From positions 2,170,001 to 2,234,000 of the forward strand of contig JANCIK010000004.1 in NCBI GenBank assembly GCA_028532985.1: a stretch of DNA of 64,000 nucleotides, written 5' to 3'. Positions 55,673 to 64,000 of the stretch are shown here, piece by piece. Within the stretch, counting starts at the first letter, position 1. The number at the start of each line of letters is the position of its first letter. A model generated the notes under the pieces. It was not told where the DNA came from. It saw nothing but the letters and a program-made list of their open reading frames with translations, and did not search any database. Both the position numbers and the translations under genes were made by a program. Source of the stretch: Stropharia rugosoannulata (taxonomy: Eukaryota > Basidiomycota > Agaricomycetes > Agaricales > Strophariaceae).

Positions 55673-56664
55673 TCATGCTACTGCCTTCTTGGGCCCCCGC
55701 GGCTTCTTTACTGTCGCGGCCTCCTTCTTCCCCTTGGCTGCGCTCTTTGCCTTGGCCGCCGCCGTCGTCCCTGTCACCGCCTTCTTCACCGCCCCCCGCT
55801 TGGCCGGTGCGCTCGTCTTCTTCGTCGTCGCTGCCGCAGCCTTGGGCTTGCCAGCCAGCTGCTTCTTCGGTGCCGCGGCCTTTTTCGCAGCAGCAGCGGG
55901 CTTGGACGCGGGTTTGGATGCAGGCTTCGATGCAGGTTTAGACGCAGGCTTAGACACCGGCTTGGACGCAGATGCCTTCTTCACTGCCGGCGCAGCCTTC
56001 TTCACCGCAGGCTTAGCAGCAGCGGCCGTCTTTGAGGGAGGCTTTGAGTTCTACAAAATATAATCAGATTGAGCCACAGCAGGGAGAGCCACGACGCTTA
56101 CCTCCTTTGACGCAGACGCTTTGACTTTGGGCGCGAGCTTGACTTTGCCCGAGGGGCCCTTGGGGAGTAGGAACATGCCGAGTTCCGCACCGCTCGCAAT
56201 TGCACGGTTTAGCTGGGACAGGTTGATGCCCGTCGCTTCGACGCCGTACTTGTCCTCCGCATACTTCTTGATCGTAGCGCGTGACACGCCCTGGCGCACC
56301 TCTCCCTTGTTCTCCACAATACATTCCTACATCTCCTTAGCACATACTCATTCGCAGTATACAGTACGGAACTCACAGTGATAATCTCCTTCCACGACGG
56401 GCGGCCGCTCGGGGCAGCCGGGGCCTTGTCCTTCTTCTCCTTGGGCGTCTTCTTCTCCTTCACCACCTTTTCCTTCTTTTCCTTGGGCACAGCCGCCTTC
56501 TTGCCCTTGGCAGCAGCAGCGGCAGCAGTCTTCTTTGCGCTCGAGCGGGGGGCAGCAGCACGGGCAGACGACTCGGGCTTTGCCTCCTCCTCCGTCTCAG
56601 CAACAATCTTGGGCACCTCCTCAGGTGCAGGTACAGCAGTAGTAGGTTCAACAGAGGCAGACAT
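55673..56664 (-). CDS. Linker histone H1 (long form)
   Basis: Chromatin linker histone. From the ATG at 56664: an Ala/Glu N-terminal tail (MSASVEPTTAVPAPEEV), a basic stretch (KEKKEKVVKEKKTPKEKK), the globular winged helix starting GRPSWKEIIT and continuing, after an intron, with GVSRATIKKYAEDKYGVEAT and LSQLNRAIASGAELGMFLLPKGPSGKVKLAP, then after a second intron a long Lys/Ala/Pro-rich tail. The tail contains a short tandem SKPA repeat (about 56,000-55,900) and ends KKPRGPKKAVA. Introns at the IT/ECIV and ASKE/NSKP joints are at the same places as in the second H1 gene at 59223, so the two are paralogues. They are inverted around an AMP-binding gene. Confidence 0.95.
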
Positions 56665-56972
56665 ATCAATACAAGTAACAGTCAGTGGGGGGTGGGGAAA
56701 ATGAAGAGGTGTTAGTTGAGGAGAAATGAAAAAAGCGCGCCTGGGCAGCGGAGCCTATTTATACCTGCCAAACAAGGCATCCAGCGCGTCTCGCGCAGGG
56801 ATCACCTGACACACGCGCACCGCGCTTGCCGTGGCTGTGCTGCATTTCCTCTTTGTTGATCGCTCAGCCATGGAGCCGCAAGCGCCCCACGTGGGTAGTC
56901 CCTCCCTTGTCACTACTGTGTCTCGGATATCGTTTTTCATTGCATTCCCTATGTATGTATGTACTTCATTTT
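56665..56972. other. Intergenic, about 300 bp, no gene
   Basis: Promoter of the H1 gene and 3' region of the AMP-binding gene. A TATTTATA motif at about 56755-56762, 90 bp before the H1 start, is a candidate TATA element. Confidence 0.5.
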
Positions 56973-58935
56973 CTACTCGAGAACAACAAACGCCCCATTC
57001 GTCTGCACGCGCGCGCGCACGCCCAGGTCTGTCCACTCGTCGCCCTGCGCCGGCGCTGCACCGCGCACATACTCCTCCAGCGCTACCCGCTGCCCCACGG
57101 GCGGGCCGCGCACACAGAGCGTGCCCACGGGATCCGCGCCGCCTTCCACCGCCTCGTCGTCCAGCCCCTCCAAGCGCACCTCGACGTTCACGCCCGGCGG
57201 GCCGCTGTGCGCGGGGTGCGCGCCCGGCAGCTCCTGCAGGTCGAGCGGGTGCATCGCGAGCACGGGCGTCGCCGCAAGCGGATGCACATAGGTGTTGACA
57301 AGCGGGACCGACAGAGTAATGCGCGCCGGGGTCAGCAGCTCGTTCGCAATAGGACCTGCGCACTATTAGATTCATTCCATACATGTGCGTCTCTTACTTA
57401 CCTCCGCTAACAATGACCGCGCGCAGCGTCGCAGCCGTGTGCCCGAGCACAGTCGCGCGCGCGCCGTCAAACACCAGGCGGTCCCACAGACTCTGATTGG
57501 TAACAAAGCCCTCCGCGAGCGCAGCCGCCTTATGGCGCCAGGCAAACGAGTGGAGGACGAACGCAGTCTTTGCCTCGGCAGTGATGCCGTCGACAATCGA
57601 CTCCAAATGCCCAGGCTTGAGGAAAACGATGGTCGGGGACGGGATGGGGTATTTCCGGACCGCGATAGCTTGAGAGTTTGGAGTGGTGACGGGGGCTGTG
57701 GGGTAATTAGTTTATTACCCGATCACCTAATGCGAATGACACTCACCGTCGTCTACGTGGTATATTTCGGTGCCCGGGACGGTCGCAAAACTGGTACCTT
57801 CGAATATGGCGGTGTAAGCAATGGCGCGGCCGTAGCCGGTGCTCATGGAGTGTGCCGAAAGCATGGTGTCGAGGGACGAGATGGGAGTAGTGGGGAACAG
57901 AGCGCGAATGGCGGCGACGCCAGCAGACAGGTTTTCGTGAGTGAATTGCGCGCCCTGAATTTTGCCATTCTGTTCGTAGAGGGAGACGGTGAACACGTCA
58001 CTGGGTTCTGAAAAAGAGTTGGAAAATGTAAAAGAAGAAAATGGATATACGCACTGGGCAGCGAGGTGCTGAGAATCTTTTCAACCTTGAAGCCTTCCCT
58101 CTCGAGCTCTTCGAACCTGAGAACCTTGACGTTGCTGGCGACACTAGCCATGGCCTGGGACGAAGGTTCGCCGACAACGATAATGGTATGCTCAGTGTGG
58201 CGGGAGTCTGCGTCGTAGATGAGCTCGAGGAGCTGTGGGAGGAGGAAGGCATGAGTGATAATCGCTGCTGGCGGGTGCGAGTCGAGGACGGGGCCGAGGA
58301 GGGTAGAGGAGGAGAGGGTGATGGATTTGATGGAGTGGGAGGCAAGGGCCAGGTCAGAGACAATGAACTCTGGAGGCAAGTTAGCGCTCAGTTGGGGCTG
58401 GGAAAATCGTGGACTGACCGAGGCAGTCGTTGAGCAAGAGCAGGACGGTAGATGTGTGTGGTTGGACGCGGGACTGGCGTAGGAGACCCGTGCCAAAGGC
58501 AGCTGCGCGGTCCAAGAGATGGCCGTTGGTCAACTAGCATGATATGAGTACGTGAGATACAGAAAAGCGAGGGGGGAAAGACCTTTGTCGACCAGAGGGT
58601 CCTGGGCGCTTCCACGTCTGTGCGGACAAAGTCCTGGATAATATGCACATCCTTGCCAGGGCGCAAAGGGAACTATCACCACAGGTCAGAAAAAGGCCAA
58701 CGAGACGGAAAAGGGGACTGACGCGACCCATTAGACCGGTGCTATAGTTCCTGTAGACGGCGCTCTGGCCGGGATTGCGTGCGCGGCCGACATCGCTCTG
58801 GCGGCCGAGGAGGATGGGGTGTACGAGGGGCTGGGGCTTGTATAGATTTGCGAGGAGATAGACGGTTGCGGCGATGAGAGCGAGGAGGATGGTGAGGTCG
58901 TCCGTGTGGAGGTAGCTGTTGAGGGCAAAGGCCAT
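56973..58935 (-). CDS. Membrane-anchored, AMP-binding (acyl-CoA synthetase)-like protein, catalytically degenerate
   Basis: The N-terminus (MAFALNSYLHTDDLTILLALIAATVYLLANL) is one membrane segment, then QPLVHPILLGRQSDVGRARNPGQSAVYRNYSTG, the entry motif of fungal long-chain acyl-CoA synthetases. Later FPLRPGKDV, LLLLNDCLEFIVSDLAL, FTHENLSAGVAAIRALF, SMSTGYGRAIAYTAIFEGTSFATV, KPGHLESI, and ATLRAVIVSGG follow the adenylate-forming fold in order. The expected P-loop-like signature (S/T-rich box ending PKG) is replaced by GAQFTHENL, and the Tyr-Gly-Thr-Glu motif and the C-terminal catalytic Lys domain are not evident (the protein ends GAFVVLE). It therefore looks like a non-catalytic or divergent member. 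About seven exons. It lies between two H1 genes, divergent from the second with 287 bp between the starts. Confidence 0.75.
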
Positions 58936-59222
58936 GATGGCGAGAGCCAAAGGCAATTGATGGCACCACCCTGGCCGCCTGCCGGTTTCGTGTGCTCGGC
59001 TATGCTTCTTGGACCGCTACCACTGCCATCACCACCTCTTTGCTCAACGATGCGCGCACACACACAGGCAACGCACACTCTCCGCCCACGCGACTCATGT
59101 CCGTACTCGATTCTCGCCGTGCGCCTTCCTCCATTTTAAGACGAGATAGGACGCAGCGTCCGTGCGTATCCCACGTGATGCATTAATAGGACAGAGGGTT
59201 CTATGTGGCTCCTTGTCTCCCA

Positions 59223-60127
59223 ATGCCTACCTCCCCCAAGAAAGCAGCAAGCAAACCGCGCTCGAGAGCGCCCCCCAAAGCGGCCAATGGGGCCGGGCAT
59301 CCGTCGTGGGTGGAGATGATCACGGTGGGTGTGCAGCAGCGTGCGAAGTGGAGAGACGGAACTGATTGTGAGCAGGACTGCATTGTGTCGCATCCAGAGG
59401 ACGCCCGCAACGGGGTGTCTCGTCCAACCATCAAGAAGGTTCGTCTGGGGATATCCCTACTCTGACACGGAGCTGATTGTGGATGTGCAGTTTGTAGAAA
59501 CCAAGTACGGGATTGAGCTGACGGCGACTGCTGCTAGTCAGCTGAACCGAGCGATCACTGGGGGGAGTGAGAAGGGGATCTTTGTGCTACCAAAGGGTGT
59601 GCATTTCTGGCCTGTTCATTACATATTGAGCTAACGGGGGGAAACAGGAGCATCTGGGAAGGTGAAGCTTGCGCCGAAGCGACCGCGCACGGACGCAGCG
59701 AAAGAGGTGATTGAGGACACAGTTGAAATCAAATATAAGCTTAGCGGAATTAATACAGAACACGAAGCCGCCGTCGAAGAAGACGAGTACAGTTAAACCT
59801 GCAGCAGCTAAAGCGCCTGCGCCGAAAGGCAAGACAGCAGCAGGAGCGGCCAAGGTGACTATCAAGAAACCTAGCATTGGGCGGCCCAAACCACAAGTTG
59901 TGCTGAAGAGCAAGGCCAAGGCCGCACCTGTGGCTGTGAAGAAGGCGGCGGCTACAAAGAAGACGACATCTACAGCCAAGGCTGCTCCTGCGAAGAAACC
60001 AAAGAAAGCGACAAGCGTGAAGAAGGGTGCGGTGAAGAAGAGTGCGATTGGAGAGACGAAGAAACCAGTGTTGAAGAGCAAGGGAAAGCCAGTGTCCAAG
60101 GGCAAGGGAGCAAAGGTGACAGTGTAG
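59223..60127 (+). CDS. Linker histone H1 (short form)
   Basis: Second H1 paralogue, on the opposite strand to the one at 55673-56664. From the ATG at 59223: a short basic tail (MPTSPKKAASKPRSRAPP), the globular domain in pieces (GHPSWVEMIT, then CIVSHPEDARNGVSRPTIKK, then FVETKYGIELTATAASQLNRA and EKGIFVLPKG, then ASGKVKLAPKRPRTDAAKE), and a Lys/Ala/Pro tail (NTKPPSKKTSTVKPAAAKAP) ending SKGKGAKVTV. There are five exons with small introns. Compared with the other H1 it lacks the long N-terminal acidic tail, and its globular domain is cut by two extra introns. The stop is only 42 bp from the TEL2 start codon. Confidence 0.93.
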
Positions 60128-60169
60128 TTTGTAGTATTTGAAATGTATTTGTATGTGTGTATCTGTAAC

Positions 60170-63100
60170 ATGGACCAGGACCTCCACAAACACCTGAGCC
60201 TGCTGCAACAGCCCATCCAGTCCAAACAGCTGCTGCTGGCCCTGCTCGCCACGCCCCTCGCTGCTCTCGGCCTGCTCCCGCCCCAGTTCCACGCCCTCGC
60301 CGATGCCCCGCTCCCCCCCGCCGCCGTCGACAAGCACGTGGAGCAGCTGCAGCGCGCCGTCCTGCTCAGCGTCGCCCCTGCTTGGGAACCAGAGCTTGCG
60401 CCGCCCGAAGATGTGCTGCTAACCCAGTACTTTGTGCCAGACCCATTCACCAACGCGCGCCCTGCCGCTGGCCGCGTCGCCCGCAGTGCCCTCGCCCTGC
60501 TACTGTCCGCGCCCCCCACACCCTTTGCGCTCACCCTCCTCGCGCGCCTGGCGGTGCAGTACCCGGTCGACCGCTGCTTCCGCTCCGTCTTCACCGACGC
60601 CGCCCTGCCACACGCCCTCGCCGCGCGCAACTGGTCCGACTGCGTCCGCGATCTCTGCGCTGTCCCTGACCGCGTCGCAAACGCCCTCGCAGCACGCGCA
60701 CGCACAGACACGCCCCCCGAGCTCACCCCAGCCGCCTACTATTCCGCCCTCATCACCCGCACAGAAATCCTGCTCCACTCCCTCTCCGCCCCCGCCCCGC
60801 TGCCCCACCACCTCGCAGCGCTTGCCGAGTTGCTCTCCAAACTCGCACACATCGGCCTCTTCCCGCCCTCCCCGCCCTCATCCCCGTCCCAGCCGTCCTT
60901 CTTCTCCCTCGCCCTCCCATCCATCCGCGCTCATCTCGATCAGCCACCCTATGCTGCCCTCTGGCCGCGCCTCCTCCGCGCCCTGCCCTCTGCACTCACC
61001 CTCCAGACCGTCATCAGCTCCCTCCTCGGCTCCATACCTGCGCTCGTCCTATCACCTCCACTCCGCGCCCCCGTACGGAGCGAGGCCGCCGTGCTCCGCG
61101 CCATCGTAGGCCCCCTACGTCCTGGCGGTGACGACTCCCAGGTCTGGGACGTCGCTACCGCCCTCATCCTCTCCCGCGACTGGAAGGAATGGCATGCACG
61201 TCTCTTTGTCGCCTGGATCTGTCCGGACGACGACGTCCTGGGTAAGTCTTCCGCGGCGCCCTTCACTATATGCTAACACACGCTTACAGCATCAGAGCCT
61301 TTCTTCGACGCCGTTCTATCTCTCTGGTCATCGCCGATCCATATAAAGCACTCTCTTCTTCCCAAACACAGATGTATGTCATCTATCTTTGCTTGCGATA
61401 TTATCTTTGATGCTCATGATCCCCGCCACCACTAACACCATGTCCACACCCTAACCACAACCCGCCCGTCCATCGCCCAAATAGACACCACTCTCCTCCT
61501 CCTTCTCGCCCTCTACCACCTGCCCAAAAATTCACCCACACCCACCACACTCACCTCACACCCTGCCTTTGTCCGTGGTATCAGCGCCTACATAAGCCAC
61601 CTCGACCCCGCTGTCCGCCGCTGCGGCATGCTCACCGCAGAGCTCGCAGCCCACCGGGCCGGTCGCGAACTCGACTTTAAGGACTGGGACGGCGCCGGTG
61701 ACGGCAGGGAATGGGCGCGCGAGGTCCGCAGTTTGGTACAGAATAACTCAGATGGGGCGGCCGAAGAGGAGGAAGAACCAGCGAAGATGGACACCTTCAC
61801 CGATTCCGTGCCCGCTCCACAACCCCCGCGCGCAGAATTCATCGCCTCTGCCGATGACGACTCGGACGACTCCCTAACAGGATACGCCTCTTCTTCCGCC
61901 TCCTCGCGCTCCCCCTCGCCTACTCCCTCCTCGCTTGCCGAGATCGAGCACGACCCGACGCTCTCCCTCAACTCCGCCCGCCCAGCACGCCCCGTCTACC
62001 TCCTCCAACTGAGCGCGCTGCTGCGGGGGACGACCAACGTCGGCGGGCCGCGCGGGATGGGTACGGGCACGGGCGCCGCAGACGACCCACACGAGGCGGA
62101 CCGCATCGCCGTCGGGCTCGAATCCGCCGAGGCGCTCATCAGGCGGAAGCGCGCGTACGGCACCGAGCTCGACGAGTGCGCGGTCGACCTGACTTGTGCG
62201 CTACTTGGTATGAACGACAACTACAACCTCGACGGCTTCCCAGAGCGCCGTCAGGGTGCCCTCATTGCGCTCGTAGCGTGTGCGCCGACCAAGGCCGCCC
62301 CGTGCGTTTCCCCTGTTCTGTATGTTTGTGATGAGAGCTGACAAGTCGTATAGGACGCTCATCCAGGAGCTGTACAAGAATCAGTACTCCGTCGAACAGC
62401 GCTTCGTGGCGCTCAACGCTCTCGCTCTGGGCGCACGCGAGCTGGCAGGGCTCCCCGTGCCGCCCTCCGCCGTACCCCCCGCACGCACAGCGTTCCCGAG
62501 CAAAACACTCCCCGCCCCGTTGCACGCGCGGTACATCCGCGATGCAGACGTCGCCGCTACCGCAGATGGAGCGAAGCGAGTCGACGCCGCGCTCGTGCCG
62601 AAGATGGTCGACGGGCTCGCGCGCCTCGCACTCGATAAGAACAAAGACCGCGCCGCCACCGCAGACGCAGCCGCGCCCATCATACGCGAGCGCAGGCTAC
62701 GCGTCACCCCCGCGCGCGCAGCCGCAGGCAGCGGGATCACAGAGCTCGCAGCGCCCAGCTCTGGCGCGGCGCTCAACCCATACTCCTCCCTCACCTCTCC
62801 CTCCCCTTCATTTCCCAACTCCTCTTCGCACACTCCACCGCCGTTCTCCGCGCTCGCGGCGCCGTACTTCGTCGTCCCTTTGATCCACGGCTTCTGGGCG
62901 CACCTGCAGGCCGCGCACGCGCGGGAGGCCCGCACCGCATCGCTGCCCGGGCGGGCGCGGTTCCACGGGGCAGGCACGGGGCTCGTGCTGAGCCCACTCG
63001 TCCTCGCCCAGCTCGTCCGCACGCTCGCGGTGCTTGTGAACGCGGGCCTGCGCGCGCCGGAGTGGCTCGCAGCCGTCGCCCCCGCCGCACTCGAGCTCGC

Positions 63101-63491
63101 AGTCGCCGTTGGCACGCAGCGCGTCGGGCAGGGCGACGACGGCTCCGACTCCGAAGGCGAAGGTGAAAACGTACATGGCACGCCGGACACGTCAACGAAA
63201 GAGTCTAAGCAAGCGTCGCTCCTCGCCGCCGCGCTCGAGCTCACCCTGGTCACACTGGACGGCGCGCTGGAGCTCGACGGCGGGCGGGTCGTGGCGCTAG
63301 AGCACACTGCTGCGCTGCTCGGCGCGGGGGAGTGGGCGGGGGCCGTGCTTGCGCGCGTCGAGCGCGGGATGCGGGTGCCCGGCGGTGGCGGCGCGCATGC
63401 GGAGCGCGTGAGCCGCGCGGCGGCGGGTGTGCTGCTCAAGCTCGATGAGATCACGGAGCGGTGGAAGAGGTCGATGTTGGACTTGCGGTAG
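60170..63491 (+). CDS. TEL2: TEL2 telomere-length regulator/TTT complex subunit
   Basis: With Tti1 and Tti2 this protein chaperones PIKK kinases (Tor, ATM/ATR types). Four exons: 60170-61241, 61290-about 61374, 61485-62301 and 62354-63491. The long N-terminal part is helical repeat (DQDLHKHLSLLQQPIQSKQ onward). The conserved TEL2 domain begins PARPVYLLQLSALLRG, then EALIRRKRAYGTELDECAVDL, GMNDNYNLDGFPERRQGALIALVACAPTKAAP, and LIQELYKNQYSVEQRFVALNALALGARELAG. The C-terminal part is again helical with Pro/Ser-rich and acidic inserts. GC content is very high (long antisense frames are shadows). An upstream in-frame ATG at 60143 would start only 16 bp after the H1 stop; 60170 is preferred. Confidence 0.9.
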
Positions 63492-64000
63492 GTGGCTTAG
63501 GAGTGCGTGGACGTACCTTAGCCGCCACCGTCGCGGTCGGTGTAGTAAACAAAAAAAAAAAAACAAAAAAAAAAAACTGAAACTCATTCCGCATACCCAC
63601 TTACTTATTCAGAGCACATCCAACCCATAGTCCCAACGCGGTGCTTGTATACTGCCGATAGTGCGAGTCAACAGTGAGACTTCCTGCATATTTCAACTTG
63701 AAGGAAGGACAGATCTCATTGGCCATCGGCCCCGCTTTCGCAGTTTTCGCCCCTTGGCTATCGCAATGACCGCGTAGTCATATCTATTCTTGTCCCAAGT
63801 TCCGCTTGAATCCTCCAGCCCGGACTAGGACAGGTTACGCACGCGCTCGGCTTGCCTGCATGCACACGCAATACCATGTTTGTGTTAGTGTATCCACCCA
63901 CGATCTTGAACGGACTCCATATCCTATTTATAGACCCCATCCATTATCTCTGAAATATAAAAGGCCGCAGAGACGGAATGGTGAAAGGCAAGCCTTAGCC
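63492..64000. other. Intergenic at right edge, with A-rich run
   Basis: 3' region of TEL2. An A-tract with two interruptions lies at 63549-63576. Nothing coding is recognised up to the window end. Confidence 0.5.

Noticed and set aside
55895..56000. A short direct repeat that could suggest a minisatellite or CRISPR-like array.
   Set aside because: It is the SKPA codon repeat in the histone H1 tail.
59587..60726. A 379-codon frame on the minus strand over the H1 and TEL2 starts.
   Set aside because: It is antisense to two well-supported genes, compositionally biased, and without a domain. It is a shadow of GC-rich and Lys-rich coding sequence.
62381..63454. A 357-codon minus-strand frame opposite TEL2.
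   Set aside because: It is a Ser/Ala/Arg-rich mirror of the high-GC TEL2 exon with no motif. Other long frames over the APSES and PUF genes were set aside for the same reason.

Overview
The window is genomic DNA of a filamentous basidiomycete, most likely an Agaricomycete. Three things support this. Genes are split by many introns of about 50-70 bp with GT...AG or occasional GC...AG ends. The housekeeping proteins are typically fungal (Met30, GSK3, Coq7, Tel2, tRNase Z, a Jsn1-like Pumilio protein, linker histone H1). The transposons carry companion genes of the DUF6698 type known from mushrooms.

The window has two halves. Positions 1 to about 25,975 are a nested transposon island. A Ty3/Gypsy element on the minus strand (5' LTR 7218-8433, gag-pol running off the left edge) is interrupted by a solo LTR of its own family (1620-3032) with a 4-bp target duplication. 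It was inserted into a Copia remnant, which is truncated by a roughly 1-kb palindromic-ended element carrying a tRNA-like Pol III promoter. Next come two unrecognised minus-strand multi-exon genes or remnants and an intact Tc1 transposon (14030-15636). A third Gypsy LTR (16145-19363) has itself been hit by the second copy of the 1-kb element and by a solo LTR of another family. Further right are a DUF6698-like remnant, two solo LTRs in opposite orientation each with a perfect 5-bp duplication, a block of short dispersed repeats, and a 733-bp inverted-repeat element ending 115 bp before the first host gene.

From 26,091 to 63,491 the DNA is gene-dense and nearly free of transposons. In order: PEBP-like secreted protein (+), RBM5/10-like splicing factor (-), complex I NDUFB4-like (+), COQ7 (-), a PTRRVR/PGG repeat protein (+), tRNA-Leu (-), Met30 F-box/WD40 (-), GSK3 kinase (-), MFS transporter (+), tRNase Z (-), a Ser/Pro-rich unknown (+), an N-myristoylated-type unknown (-), a Jsn1-like RRM/Pumilio protein (-), a GDS1-winged-helix plus APSES/KilA-N regulator (-), histone H1 (-), an acyl-CoA-synthetase-like membrane protein (-), a second histone H1 (+) and TEL2 (+). 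Several neighbours are divergent pairs with 170-290 bp between start codons, so they probably share promoters: RBM/NDUFB4, COQ7/PTRRVR gene, tRNase Z/Ser-Pro protein, and the AMP-binding gene/H1.

No bacterial-style operon, CRISPR array, biosynthetic cluster or virus was seen. The most unusual material is in the transposon island: the 1-kb element with AGAC-rich arms and a central tRNA-like module, a repeated polypurine signature bracketing an antisense multi-exon gene, and the nested-palindrome ends of the Tc1 element. Exon boundaries were placed by eye from splice consensus and reading frame and may be off by a few bases.
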